Origin: Blastomonas fulva
Lineage (GTDB): Bacteria > Pseudomonadota > Alphaproteobacteria > Sphingomonadales > Sphingomonadaceae
Assembly (NCBI RefSeq): GCF_003431825.1
Contig: NZ_CP020083.1
Location: 124,001-188,000 of the forward strand
Length of the DNA stretch: 64,000 bases
Direction: 5' to 3'
Below, piece by piece: positions 27,379-36,275 of this stretch; the first letter of the stretch is position 1; each line of letters begins with the position of its first letter. Both the position numbers and the translations under genes were made by a program. Under the pieces are notes generated by a model. That model was not told where the DNA came from. It searched no databases and saw only the letters and a program-made list of their open reading frames with translations.

Positions 27379-27937
27379 TTGGATGCCGGTCGGGCGTATC
27401 GATCACCAGCACCAGCCGCTTGTCCCCGCTGCCCTCGATCGGCGGCGAGCGATGCAGGCAGGCGCGATGGCCCGGGCCAAATTCCTGCCCCTTGAACAGT
27501 GCGACCGCGCCTGTCGCAATGCGCTGAAGCGGAGCGTCGGGATCATCGCGCAGCGTATAGTCGGTGCCCGGCCCCGCCAGCGTGCAGATCAGCCTGAGAT
27601 CGGTATAGTCGGCGTGCACCTTGCGACAGGCATTGCCGGTCACCCCCTCCAGCCGCACCCGCACCGTCTCGCACCGCATCAGCGCGGCAAAGCGGGTGGC
27701 GAGATCGGTGATCGCAGCAGTGAGCGCTGGAGGCATCGGCGGCAGCGCCTGTGCCACCGTGTCGGGCGGACCAGCGGCGCGATGGCCGAAGGGGGCAAGA
27801 TCGAGCAGCGGCGCGATCTCGTCCCACCGCAGCAGCACGGCCTCGGGGTCGATGACGATCCGGGTGTCCGGATCGAAGATGTCCTGCCAGCTTGTGATGG
27901 CAGGCGGATGGTTCAGAGTTGCAGATGCACTGGTCAT
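27371..27937 (-). CDS. DUF1826 domain protein
   Basis: 188 aa, soluble, no signal peptide. Contains CRKVHADYTDLRLICTLAGPGTDY and FGPGHRACLHRSPPIEG, the conserved His/Cys/Asp-bearing blocks of DUF1826. Its function is unproven, but genes of this family commonly follow CobW/COG0523 GTPases in Zur-controlled operons. It lies 3 bases downstream of the GTPase gene and overlaps the receptor gene. Confidence 0.85.
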   Translation of the reverse strand: MTSASATLNHPPAITSWQDIFDPDTRIVIDPEAVLLRWDEIAPLLDLAPFGHRAAGPPDTVAQALPPMPPALTAAITDLATRFAALMRCETVRVRLEGVTGNACRKVHADYTDLRLICTLAGPGTDYTLRDDPDAPLQRIATGAVALFKGQEFGPGHRACLHRSPPIEGSGDKRLVLVIDTPDRHPNG

Positions 27938-27940
27938 GGC

Positions 27941-29182
27941 TCAGGCGCTCTCCAGGACACGGGCCTGTTCGCCCCAGGCCGGAAACGGATCGGCGAGGCG
28001 CTGCCAGGCATCGGGGGTATAGCCCTCGGCGTCGACCAGACAGGCATCGAGTCCGGCGCGAAGCCGCGCCTCGTCCATATTGATGCCGATGAACACCAGT
28101 TCCTGCCGCCGGTCGCCCCAGACCGCATCCCAGTTGTGCGCGACGAAATCCTCGAACTGGTTGTCGTGCGGCCACTGGTTCTTGGGCACCGATGCCCACC
28201 AGCGGCCCAGCCGCGACGTCATCGTCTGCGATCCCGCCACCGCGAGTTCGCCGACCCATTCGGTGCGCGTCGCCAGCCAGAAGAAACCCTTGGCGCGGAC
28301 AACACCTTCCAGCCCGTCTCCGGTCAGAAAGGCATAAAAGCGATCGGGCGCGAACGGACGGCGCGCACGATAGACGAAGCTCTCGATGCCGTATTCCTCG
28401 GTCTCGGGCCGATGGGTTGCATAGCCGTACAGCTCCTTGGCCCATAAGGGATGCTCTGCGGCACGGTCGTCGTCGAACAGCCCGGTGCCGAGTATCTGCG
28501 CAAGATCAACTTTCGAGCGGCTGGCGGGGATGATCCGCGCATCGGCGTTGAGCGAGGCGCACAATTTGGTGACGGTCGCCAGATGCTCTGCGGGAACGTC
28601 CTCGGCCTTGTTGACGATGATGACATCGGCAAACTCGATCTGCTCAACCAGCAGCGCGACCAGGCTGCGCGTATCGTCCTCGCCGAGGGATTCGCCGCGA
28701 TCAGCCAGGAATTCGTGGCTGGCATAATCGTTGAGCAGGTTCACCGCATCGACCACGGTCACCATGGTGTCGAGCTTGGCGACATCGCCGAGGCTCTCGC
28801 CTGCCTCGTCGCGGAAGCTGAACGTCGCCGCGACCGGCAGCGGCTCGGAGATGCCGGTGCTTTCGATCACCAGATAATCGAACCTGCCCGCCTCGGCGAG
28901 GCTCCGCACCTCCTTGAGCAGATCGTCGCGCAGCGTGCAGCAGATGCAGCCATTGGTCATCTCGACAAGCTCCTCGCTCGCCCGGCTGAGCGCCGCCTCG
29001 CCGCCGCGCACCAGAGCGGCGTCGATGTTCACCTCCGACATGTCGTTGACGATCACCGCGACGCGCAGGCCCTCGACATTGGCCAGGATGTAGTTGAGCA
29101 GCGTGGTCTTGCCCGCGCCGAGGAAGCCAGAAAGCACGGTGACGGGTAGCTTGCGGTCCAGGGCGGATATCGGCGTGGGCAT
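27941..29182 (-). CDS. CobW/COG0523 family GTPase (zinc chaperone-like)
   Basis: 413 aa. Walker [14 protein letters not shown] near residue 18, metal-binding GCICC motif near residue 77, ESTGISEP (switch), and NKAED for guanine specificity, followed by a CobW C-terminal domain. COG0523 GTPases deliver or conserve metal, and the ZigA-type members act under zinc limitation. First gene of its operon, divergent from the MerC-like gene with a Zur-like palindrome between them, consistent with zinc-repressed expression. Confidence 0.92.
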   Translation of the reverse strand: MPTPISALDRKLPVTVLSGFLGAGKTTLLNYILANVEGLRVAVIVNDMSEVNIDAALVRGGEAALSRASEELVEMTNGCICCTLRDDLLKEVRSLAEAGRFDYLVIESTGISEPLPVAATFSFRDEAGESLGDVAKLDTMVTVVDAVNLLNDYASHEFLADRGESLGEDDTRSLVALLVEQIEFADVIIVNKAEDVPAEHLATVTKLCASLNADARIIPASRSKVDLAQILGTGLFDDDRAAEHPLWAKELYGYATHRPETEEYGIESFVYRARRPFAPDRFYAFLTGDGLEGVVRAKGFFWLATRTEWVGELAVAGSQTMTSRLGRWWASVPKNQWPHDNQFEDFVAHNWDAVWGDRRQELVFIGINMDEARLRAGLDACLVDAEGYTPDAWQRLADPFPAWGEQARVLESA

Positions 29183-29205
29183 GGGGAACCTTTCTGGTGT
29201 TGCTA

Positions 29206-29225
29206 TGTAACGTTATATCATTATA
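29206..29225. promoter_or_regulatory. Zur-like palindrome between divergent cobW and merC-like genes
   Basis: On the minus strand it reads TATAATGATATAACGTTACA, with 7 of 10 symmetric pairs. Its AATG-A-TATAA core resembles the alphaproteobacterial Zur consensus as I recall it. It lies 23 bases before the cobW start and 35 before the likely merC-like start, so one bound repressor could cover both promoters. Confidence 0.55.
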
Positions 29226-29260
29226 GGCTCGTGCGCAGTTCGACAAGTGGAGAAGTGGAG

Positions 29261-29677
29261 ATGATCCCAAGCAGCCTTGCAGGCGCCGTTCGTGCGCCGA
29301 AATCGGCTGACTTTGCCGAGGGCGTGGCGATTTCCGCGTCGATCCTGTGCTTGATCCACTGCCTGGCGCTGCCGCTGCTGCTGGCAGGCTCGCCCTGGCT
29401 CAGCCATGCTCTGGCACTGCCCTTCGACATGCATCTGTGGATCGTGCTGATCGCAGGGCCGGTCAGCGCATGGCTGCTGCTGACCGCAGCGCGGCACCAG
29501 CGGATCGGGGTGTTCATCGCCGGACTTGCCGGGCTTGGCGCGCTGGTGCTGGCGCTGCTGCTGCCGGTACCAGAGCCGGTCGAAACCGCGATGAGCACGC
29601 TGGGAAGCCTGATGCTCGCCGGCGCGCATGTGGCAAACTGGCTGGCACGCCACGGTCCTGGCCAGCGTTGCGCCTGA
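29261..29677 (+). CDS. MerC-domain membrane protein
   Basis: 138 aa from ATG 29261 (GTG 29231 is an alternative). Four membrane helices. The first carries ASILCLIHCLALPLL, the CxxxC-type pair of MerC mercury/metal transport proteins. Located divergent from the zinc-chaperone operon across the Zur-like site, so zinc or another divalent metal is more likely than mercury here. The secreted small protein gene follows 106 bases downstream. Confidence 0.8.
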   Translation: MIPSSLAGAVRAPKSADFAEGVAISASILCLIHCLALPLLLAGSPWLSHALALPFDMHLWIVLIAGPVSAWLLLTAARHQRIGVFIAGLAGLGALVLALLLPVPEPVETAMSTLGSLMLAGAHVANWLARHGPGQRCA

Positions 29678-29783
29678 TGCACCGATAATCCGCCCGAAAT
29701 CACCCGACCGCGGCCTGAAAGCTTTTGCGTTTCATCTTGGTTATGTTGTATCGTCGCACTCTGATCTGACGGAGGTGTCCCCG

Positions 29784-30146
29784 ATGCGCAAATCCTATGT
29801 CCTGTTGCTCGCCGTGACGGCATTTGCCGGCACCGCCCCTGCGGCATCCGCCTGCGATCTGGAAGGCTTCGGCTTCACCCGGGTGAATCCCTTCGGGCTC
29901 AATGCATCCTGGGGCGTGCCACAGGATCACCAGCAGAGCCAACTACCTTCCACCCGGCAGGCCGCCAGCGCCCAGAATGCTCGCCAGAATGCGCCGGCGC
30001 GGACCGATCAGGCGAACAACGCCACCGACCCGGCAGCCGCATCGCAGCGTGCCGAGCGCGCCCCCCAGACCCCACCCGGCTTCGTTCCGGTTTCGGCTGA
30101 GGCGGCCGCAAGCCAGTCCCGGCGCTTCACGGCGACCAAGGATTGA
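29784..30146 (+). CDS. Small secreted protein of unknown function
   Basis: 120 aa. Signal peptide ending at ASACD, a short conserved-looking segment (DLEGFGFTRVNPFG), then a polar low-complexity tail rich in Ala, Gln, Asn, Pro. GGAGG lies 8 bases before the ATG. It is just upstream of the His-rich ABC transporter genes (16 bases) and likely in their operon. It could be a periplasmic accessory of that transporter; no family recognised. Confidence 0.7.
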   Translation: MRKSYVLLLAVTAFAGTAPAASACDLEGFGFTRVNPFGLNASWGVPQDHQQSQLPSTRQAASAQNARQNAPARTDQANNATDPAAASQRAERAPQTPPGFVPVSAEAAASQSRRFTATKD

Positions 30147-30162
30147 TCGCCCCGTCTCAGCC

Positions 30163-30819
30163 ATGAGCCTTTTGCTTCAGCACGTCGCGTTCCATTATGC
30201 CGGACGCCCGATCCTCGACGATTTCAGCTTTGCCATGGAGCCCGGCGAACACAGCCTGCTGATTGGCGCATCGGGCAGCGGCAAGTCGACGCTGGTCAAT
30301 CTGGTGTGCGGGCTGCTCACGCCCGACAGCGGCACCATCGCCATTGCGGGCGAGAGCATGACCGGGCTCGGCCCCGCCCGGCGCGACGATCTGCGCAGGC
30401 GCCGAATCGGGCTGGTCTTCCAGACGCTGCGGCTGGTCTCGGCGCTCGACCTCACCGGCAATATGCTGCTCGCTCAAAGACTTGTGGGGGGCACCGGCGG
30501 GCGCGACCGCGTGGCGATGCTGATCGAGCGGCTGGGACTTGGCCACCGCGCCCATGCCCTTCCCCGCCAGCTCAGCCAGGGCGAGGCACAGCGCGCTGCC
30601 ATCGCCCGCGCGCTCATCGGCCAGCCGGACCTGATCATCGCCGACGAGCCGACATCGGCGCTCGATCATGCCAACATGGAAAAGGTGGTCACGCTGCTGC
30701 GCGAGTGCGCGCGCGAGGCGGGTTCAAGCCTGCTGATCGTGACGCATGACGACCGGCTGCGCGATCATGTCGCCTCGGTGCGCGAGATCGGCCCGATGGC
30801 CGAGCAGGCTGCAGCATGA
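30163..30819 (+). CDS. ABC transporter ATP-binding protein (MacB/LolD-like)
   Basis: 218 aa. Walker A GASGSGKS, signature LSQGEAQRAAIARAL (LSQGE for LSGGQ), Walker B LIIADEPTSALD and VTHD switch. Group typical of MacB/LolD ATPases that pair with FtsX-fold permeases. The open frame extends upstream, but ATG 30163 gives the correct N-terminus. Overlaps the His-rich permease gene by 4 bases. Confidence 0.93.
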   Translation: MSLLLQHVAFHYAGRPILDDFSFAMEPGEHSLLIGASGSGKSTLVNLVCGLLTPDSGTIAIAGESMTGLGPARRDDLRRRRIGLVFQTLRLVSALDLTGNMLLAQRLVGGTGGRDRVAMLIERLGLGHRAHALPRQLSQGEAQRAAIARALIGQPDLIIADEPTSALDHANMEKVVTLLRECAREAGSSLLIVTHDDRLRDHVASVREIGPMAEQAAA

Positions 30820-32099
30820 TCCGGCTGGCATGGGCCTATATGTGCGACCGCCCGCTGACGGTGGGGCTCAACGCGCTGCTGCTGGGCATTGCGGTTGCAA
30901 CGCTGGTGCTGCTGCTGCAGTTCGCCACACAGGCCGGCGAGCGGTTCGAGCGCGATGCGCGCGGCATCGATCTGGTGGTCGGCGCAAAGGGGTCGCCGCT
31001 GCAGCTGGTGCTGTCGAGCGTCTATCATATCGACCAGCCGACCGGAAACATCCCGCTGGGCGAGCTGGCGCGGCTGCGCGCCGACCCCGGCGTGGGCAAG
31101 GCTGTTCCGCTGGCGCTGGGCGACAATTTCGAGGGTTTCCGGATTGTCGGGAGTGATTCAGGCCTGCTCGATCTCTACGGCGCGAGGATCGCGCAGGGCC
31201 GCGCTTTCGCGAGGCCGTCAGAGGTCGTGCTCGGCGCAGATGTCGCGCGGCGCACCGGCGCCGGGCTGGGGCAGAAATTCGTTGGCAGCCATGGCCTGGA
31301 GACCGACCCCGATGGCGAACAGGGCCATGACCATGCGCCGTTCGAAACCGTCGGGATCTTGGCCCCCACTGGCACCGCGCTCGACCGGCTGATCATCACC
31401 TCGGTTGAATCGGTGTGGGACGTGCACGGGATCGCGCATGACGAGCACGATGATGATCATGAGGGCGAAGCCGGGCATGACCACGCCGATCATGACGATC
31501 ACGATCACGACTCCGAGCATCATGACGAAGCGCTGCAGGCAGAAGCCCCGCAGCCGGAGATCACCGCGATCCTGGTGCGCTATCGCAACGCGGCCGCCGC
31601 GATGCGCCTGCCCACCCAGATCAACCGCCAGACCGCATTGCAGGCCGCCGCGCCCGCGGCAGAGGCAGCGCGGCTGCTCGGGCTGTTCGGCTCGGTGATC
31701 GAGGGCGCCCGCTTGTTCGGCTGGCTGCTCGCGCTGTCGGCCGGGCTCAGCCTGTTCGTCGCGCTGTGGAGCGCGACCCGCGCGCGCGAGGGCGATCTGG
31801 CGCTGCTGCGGGTGATGGGAGCGACACCGGGGGCGGTGTTCGGCACGATCCTGGCGGAAGGGCTGCTGATCGCGGCGATCGGCGCAGTCGGAGGCATCGC
31901 GCTCGCGCACGCGGCGATGGCGGCAGCATCCAGCGCCTTCCCGACGATCAGCGAACTTGGCATTTCGGCGCTACGCTTCCTTCCCGGCGAGGCCGTGATC
32001 CTCGGCGCGGCGCTGACCATCGGGCTGGTCGCGGCAGCGATCCCCGCCATCCGCATCTTCCGGGTCGATCTGGCCGAAACCCTGGCAAAATACAGTTGA
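30816..32099 (+). CDS. FtsX-like ABC permease with a His-rich extracytoplasmic loop
   Basis: 427 aa. N-terminal helix (about residues 15-36), a large periplasmic domain, and three C-terminal helices with the FtsX-family pattern (GDLALLRVMGATPGAVFG). Between residues about 204 and 236 the loop holds 11 His in 33 residues mixed with Asp and Glu, plus another GHDH near 169: a strong candidate metal-binding region. With the ATPase and DUF3299 gene this resembles the zinc-regulated MacB-like systems reported next to DUF3299. Probable metal- or lipoprotein-linked envelope transporter. Confidence 0.88.
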   Translation: MIRLAWAYMCDRPLTVGLNALLLGIAVATLVLLLQFATQAGERFERDARGIDLVVGAKGSPLQLVLSSVYHIDQPTGNIPLGELARLRADPGVGKAVPLALGDNFEGFRIVGSDSGLLDLYGARIAQGRAFARPSEVVLGADVARRTGAGLGQKFVGSHGLETDPDGEQGHDHAPFETVGILAPTGTALDRLIITSVESVWDVHGIAHDEHDDDHEGEAGHDHADHDDHDHDSEHHDEALQAEAPQPEITAILVRYRNAAAAMRLPTQINRQTALQAAAPAAEAARLLGLFGSVIEGARLFGWLLALSAGLSLFVALWSATRAREGDLALLRVMGATPGAVFGTILAEGLLIAAIGAVGGIALAHAAMAAASSAFPTISELGISALRFLPGEAVILGAALTIGLVAAAIPAIRIFRVDLAETLAKYS

Positions 32100-32110
32100 G
32101 GACACCTCCC

Positions 32111-32611
32111 ATGCGCAAGCTCATCCCCGCCATTGCGGCGCTCGCCCTAATCGCCGTCCCGCAGACCGCCTCGCACGCTGCAATGCAGCAGGGCAAGAAG
32201 GCCCCGGTCGAGGATGTCTGGAAGCCCGCAGCAACCCCCAAGGGCGGCGTCTCCTGGGCGGTGCTGGAAGCCACCAAGGAACAGACCCGCACCGGCAAGG
32301 ACGGCTATCTTTATTCCAAGCCGCTGTTCACCCCGGCGGTGAAGGCGCTGGCCGGCAAGCGCATCAAGGTGGCCGGCTGGATGAAGCCGCTCGAGACCGG
32401 CAGCCGCCAGAAGCACTTCGTCCTGCTCGCCTATCCCCCGGGCTGCCCCTTCCATTTCCACGCCATCCCCAACCAGTTCATCGAGGTCTATGCCGACATC
32501 CCGTTCCCGACCAACGAGACTAAGATGTTCGTGGTGACGGGCGTGCTCGAGCTGACCGGCCAGGACGAAAGCGGCATCTTCTATCGCCTCAAGGCCGCCA
32601 GCCCCGCCTGA
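32111..32611 (+). CDS. DUF3299 periplasmic protein
   Basis: 166 aa. Signal peptide ending SHAAM, then the DUF3299 core: GKRIKVAGWMKPLE, FVLLAYPPGCPFHFHAIPNQ and IEVYADIPF. The PPGCPFHFH segment clusters Cys and His and could bind metal. Eleven bases after the permease stop with ACACCTCCC before the ATG. The family is often found with MacB-like ABC genes under zinc control; molecular function unknown. Confidence 0.85.
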   Translation: MRKLIPAIAALALIAVPQTASHAAMQQGKKAPVEDVWKPAATPKGGVSWAVLEATKEQTRTGKDGYLYSKPLFTPAVKALAGKRIKVAGWMKPLETGSRQKHFVLLAYPPGCPFHFHAIPNQFIEVYADIPFPTNETKMFVVTGVLELTGQDESGIFYRLKAASPA

Positions 32612-32787
32612 ACCGGGCGACGCTGCCCAGCCTGACGGCAACCGCCGGATATTGACGCGCGGCCGCAGCTGTGGAAGCAAGGACGCACCGGGACAGGTGC
32701 AACCTCCCGGTCAGGCGGTCCGCGCCCAAGCGTTGCCTCTGGCTTGCCTCTCGTGCGAGGGGTCGGCAATTGAGGGAGCCTGGCCCG

Positions 32788-34116
32788 GTGCCGACACAAC
32801 CAAACAGAACCGCCGACTTTGCCGACCTGCTGCGCGTCTTCGCGCGCATCGGATGCCTGAGCTTCGGCGGGCCCGCCGCGCAGATCGCGCTGATGCACAG
32901 TGAAGTGGTCGACAGGCTCGGCTGGGTGCGCGAGCAGGAGTATCTGCACGCGCTGAACTTCTGCCATTTGCTGCCCGGCCCGGAAGCGCAGCAGCTGGCG
33001 ACGTGGATCGGCTGGCGGCTGCACGGGCTCAAGGGCGGGCTGGCCGCCGGTCTGCTGTTCGTCCTGCCCGGCGCGCTGCTGATGCTCGCGCTTTCGACGC
33101 TCTATGCACTGGCGGCCAATCTTGACTGGTTTTCCGCAGCATTTCTCGGCGTCAAGGCCGCGGTGCTCGCGATCGTAGTCCAGGCGCTGATCCGCATCGC
33201 CGGGCGAGCCCTCGACACCTGCTTCAAGCAGGGCCTTGCGATCAGTGCCTTTCTGGCGCTGTTCCTGTTCGACCTGCCCTTTCCGGCGGTGGTGTTGGGC
33301 GCAGGCGCGCTCGGAATGATCGTGGCGGCGTGGCGTCCCGGCTGGCTGGCGCTCAAGCCCGTCTCTGGCGACGCCCCCGCGGCAGCACCCACATGGCGCG
33401 CGATGGGCCGCACGGCACTAGCGTGGGGCGCGATCTGGGCGCTGCCGCTCGCGGTGGTGCTGGCGACGCTGGGGAAGAGCCATGTGTTTTGGGATATCGG
33501 CCTGTTCTTTTCGCAGCTCGCGATCGTGACCTTTGGCGGCGCCTATGCGGTGCTGGCCTATATGGCGCAGGAGGCGGTGCAGACGTTCGGCTGGCTGCAA
33601 CCCGGCGAGATGGCCGATGGCCTGGGCCTGGCCGAAACGACGCCGGGTCCGCTGATCCTCGTCACCCAGCATGTCGGGTTCCTCGCAGCCTTCCGCGCGC
33701 CCGAGCCGTTCTCGCCGATCACCGCGGGCATCCTGGGCGCGGCGCTCACCACCTGGGTGACCTTTGCGCCGTGCTTCCTGTGGATCTTCACTTTCGCGCC
33801 CTGGATCGACCGGCTGCAGCATGCCACGCGGTTCAAGGGTGGCCTTGCGGCACTGACCGCAGCGGTGGTCGGGGTGATCGCCAACCTCTCGATCTGGTTC
33901 GCACTGCACGTGCTGTTCGCACGCGTCACGCCCACCGCGATCGGCCCGCTGTACGTCCAGCTTCCCGAGCTTGCCAGCTTCGACGCCCGCGCCGGCCTGC
34001 TGTCGCTGGCGGCCGGCTTGATCCTGTTCCGGCTGCACTGGAGCATCCCGCGCACCCTCGCCGTTCTCGTATTGGCCGGGCTCGCAATGGCCTGGATCCC
34101 GCTGGGCAGCGCCTAG
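32788..34116 (+). CDS. chrA: Chromate transporter ChrA family protein
   Basis: 442 aa from GTG 32788 (AGGGAG 9 bases upstream); the open frame extends to 32671 without support. Two homologous halves, each opening with the CHR signature: FARIGCLSFGGPAAQIALMH and FFSQLAIVTFGGAYAVLAYM, plus ETTPGPLILVTQHVGF. About ten hydrophobic helices. ChrA proteins expel chromate or move sulfate-like anions. Stands alone between the metal island and the two-component system. Confidence 0.92.
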   Translation: MPTQPNRTADFADLLRVFARIGCLSFGGPAAQIALMHSEVVDRLGWVREQEYLHALNFCHLLPGPEAQQLATWIGWRLHGLKGGLAAGLLFVLPGALLMLALSTLYALAANLDWFSAAFLGVKAAVLAIVVQALIRIAGRALDTCFKQGLAISAFLALFLFDLPFPAVVLGAGALGMIVAAWRPGWLALKPVSGDAPAAAPTWRAMGRTALAWGAIWALPLAVVLATLGKSHVFWDIGLFFSQLAIVTFGGAYAVLAYMAQEAVQTFGWLQPGEMADGLGLAETTPGPLILVTQHVGFLAAFRAPEPFSPITAGILGAALTTWVTFAPCFLWIFTFAPWIDRLQHATRFKGGLAALTAAVVGVIANLSIWFALHVLFARVTPTAIGPLYVQLPELASFDARAGLLSLAAGLILFRLHWSIPRTLAVLVLAGLAMAWIPLGSA

Positions 34117-34147
34117 AACCTCGGCGATCTTTGGTCGTTGGAGGCCA

Positions 34148-35458
34148 TCATCGTGGGCCATGCCCCAAGGGGGCCCCGAGTTCGAGACGGAAATGTGCGC
34201 CCTTGCGGCTATCCCCGGCCTCGCCGACGACCAGCCCGATCCCCGCCGCATCGCACAGGCGCCGGGTGATATCGAGCCCCAGGCCGCTGCCGCTGCTGCG
34301 ATCGCCCTTCTCGAAGCGAGCAAACGGATCGGTACCCGGTTCGAACCCGGGGCCGTCATCCGAAATCGACAGTGTACCGTTTTCGTATCCGATCACCAGC
34401 TGTCCGGTCCCGACATGCTGGAAGCAATTGCCGATCAGGTTGTTGAGCACAAGCTGCAACGAGGTGGGGTGCGCAAGGACGGCGGCGTCGCTATCGATGC
34501 CGGTCGCAACCTCGATCAGGCTGCCGGGGTAGCGCAGCCTGGCCCAGGACACGGCCTTGTCGATCATCGCCCGCAGCGCCACGCATTCCTTGCGAACGCC
34601 CTCGTTTTCGCGCGCCAGCGCCAGCAGCTGATCGAGCGCCAAGACCATGTCGGTGGTCGCCGTTTCAATCCGGCGCAAGGGTTCGGCAAGATCCGATGGA
34701 AGATCGCGGTTGAGCGCGATGACCTCGGCGGCTCCGGAGATGACCGCCAGCGGCGTGCGCAGTTCGTGGCTGGCATCGCGGGTAAAGGCTCGCTCGCGTT
34801 CGACAAATCCGCCGATGCGCGCAAACGCCTGCTCCAGCGCTTCTGCCAGCGTCCCGATCTCATTGGCCGGATAGTCCCTTACATGAAGGATCGGTATCGC
34901 CGACTCTGCGCGTGCGACATCGTGCGCCAGCGCGCTGAGCGGCTTCATCGCCCGGTTGACCAGCCACCATCCGAACGCGGCCATGACCGCCGCGATGACG
35001 AGGCTGAGCCCGGCCAGCAGCACGATGATCGAATCCCGATAGGGGCGAACCAGCAGATCCTGGCTGACTTCGATCACCGCCACCGCTGGCGTCCGCCCCG
35101 CACCCGGCCTGCCATCGGCTGGATCGAAGCGCTGGACGTGGTAATGGCGTCCCTTGCGACCATAAAACTCGCTCTGCCGGGGATTGGCGGCAAAGTCCTT
35201 CCGGATATCCGGTGGCAGCGGCTGGTCTTGGCGATAGATGGTGACGTCGGGGTTGGCGGGTGTCGCAAGTGTGCCCGACCTGCGCCAGGCGGCCGTCTGG
35301 TGCGCGACCTCTTCGGCGAGCACGTCGCGAAACAAGCGGTCTTCGGTGGTATAGGCGATACCGAAGGCGGCGAGGCCGAAGATCGCGCTTGTCGCAATCA
35401 CGCTGCCGATGATCGTGAGAACGATCCGCCCGCGCAGGCTGTGTCGACTCGCGCTCAT
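34148..35458 (-). CDS. Sensor histidine kinase (two-component system)
   Basis: 436 aa. Two membrane helices (about residues 11-33 and 143-165) enclose a periplasmic sensor of roughly 110 residues, followed by a HAMP-like stretch, H-box ASHELRTPLAV with His231, N-box NNLIGNCFQH and ATP-binding DDGPGFEPG / GSGLGLDI. Orthodox HisKA kinase. Its ATG overlaps the response regulator stop (ATGA), so the pair is co-translated. Signal unknown; the divergent DJ-1/ABC operon is the likely target. Confidence 0.93.
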   Translation of the reverse strand: MSASRHSLRGRIVLTIIGSVIATSAIFGLAAFGIAYTTEDRLFRDVLAEEVAHQTAAWRRSGTLATPANPDVTIYRQDQPLPPDIRKDFAANPRQSEFYGRKGRHYHVQRFDPADGRPGAGRTPAVAVIEVSQDLLVRPYRDSIIVLLAGLSLVIAAVMAAFGWWLVNRAMKPLSALAHDVARAESAIPILHVRDYPANEIGTLAEALEQAFARIGGFVERERAFTRDASHELRTPLAVISGAAEVIALNRDLPSDLAEPLRRIETATTDMVLALDQLLALARENEGVRKECVALRAMIDKAVSWARLRYPGSLIEVATGIDSDAAVLAHPTSLQLVLNNLIGNCFQHVGTGQLVIGYENGTLSISDDGPGFEPGTDPFARFEKGDRSSGSGLGLDITRRLCDAAGIGLVVGEAGDSRKGAHFRLELGAPLGHGPR

Positions 35459-36141
35459 GGCACGACCTTGAGGCGAAACCCGACACTGTGCACGGTCTCG
35501 ATGATCGGACGGTCGAATGGCTTGTCCACCACCTGGCGCAGCAGGTGCAGATGCGCACGCAGCGAATCGGACGAGGGCGGATCATCGCCCCACAGCCGCA
35601 ATGTCGCCTCGTCCCGGCTCACGGGATTGGGCCATGCTTCGGCCAGCAGCAACAGCAGTTCCCACAGCAGCGGCGTCAGACGCAGCAGCTGCCCGTCCCT
35701 CGTCGCCGTGCGCGCCTGCCGGTCGATGGTCAGCGGCCCCACCGAAAAGCAATGCAGCTGCCCCAGTTGCGGCCGCAGCGCCAACGCGGCAACCCGCGCG
35801 GCAAGCTCTGCCAGCGAAAAGGGTTTGACCAGATAATCATCGGCACCATGCGCAAATCCCGCCAGCTTGTCGTCCAGCGTATCGCGCGCGGTCAGCATCA
35901 ATATCGGTATTCGCCGGTCTGCGCGGCGACGGATCTCGCTGCAGACGCTCAAGCCCCCCCGATTCGGCAGGGCGAGATCGAGCAGCACGATATCGACCGG
36001 GCGGACCAGCGCCTCGCGCAATCCCGCTTCCCCGTCTGCGGCATAATGCATCCGGTGCCCGAGCGCCTCGAGATAGTCGATGATGTTGCTGGCCAGATCG
36101 GGGCTGTCCTCCACCAGCAGAATGTCGAAGCTGTTGCTCAA
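35455..36141 (-). CDS. OmpR/PhoB family response regulator
   Basis: 228 aa. Receiver domain with LLVEDSPD, phospho-acceptor Asp55 in IVLLDLALPNRGG and KPF; winged-helix domain with LRLTPLLWELLLLLAEAWPNPVSRDE and VHSVGFRLKV. The start appears to be TTG 36141 with GGGAAA about 6 bases upstream; no in-frame ATG fits. The DNA between it and the divergent PfpI gene holds a direct repeat of the kind OmpR-family dimers bind. Confidence 0.92.
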   Translation of the reverse strand: MSNSFDILLVEDSPDLASNIIDYLEALGHRMHYAADGEAGLREALVRPVDIVLLDLALPNRGGLSVCSEIRRRADRRIPILMLTARDTLDDKLAGFAHGADDYLVKPFSLAELAARVAALALRPQLGQLHCFSVGPLTIDRQARTATRDGQLLRLTPLLWELLLLLAEAWPNPVSRDEATLRLWGDDPPSSDSLRAHLHLLRQVVDKPFDRPIIETVHSVGFRLKVVP

Positions 36142-36185
36142 GAGCAGTTTCCCGGCTGTTGCCTCCGCCCCTTGGCGCCCCCCGT

Positions 36186-36203
36186 GTCAAAAGAACGTCA
36201 AAA
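36186..36203. promoter_or_regulatory. Direct repeat GTCAAAA-N4-GTCAAAA in a divergent promoter region
   Basis: Two identical heptamers with 11-base spacing lie 45 bases from the response-regulator start and 73 bases before the DJ-1/PfpI ATG. Tandem sites spaced one helical turn apart are typical OmpR/PhoB-family operators, so autoregulation and control of the pfpI-ABC operon are likely. Inferred. Confidence 0.5.
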
Positions 36204-36275
36204 GGCGTTTCACATCCGCATGACACCTGGTGTGCGAAAGGCGCCAGCATCAACAGACGATCGAAAGGGTATAAG

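Noticed and set aside
26173..28447. Two long plus-strand frames (440 and 433 aa) across the receptor, DUF1826 and cobW genes
   Set aside because: Entirely antisense to genes with clear family motifs; low-complexity translations.
29185..29214. GGAAC...CGTT, resembling a general-stress sigma (EcfG) promoter
   Set aside because: Spacing is 21 bases instead of 16-17, and it overlaps the better-supported Zur-like palindrome.
34330..34350. GGTTCGAACCC, resembling a tRNA T-arm
   Set aside because: Lies within the histidine kinase ATP-binding region; no acceptor, D or anticodon arms nearby.
34160..35836. 558-aa plus-strand frame
   Set aside because: Antisense to the histidine kinase and response regulator genes, whose motifs are complete.
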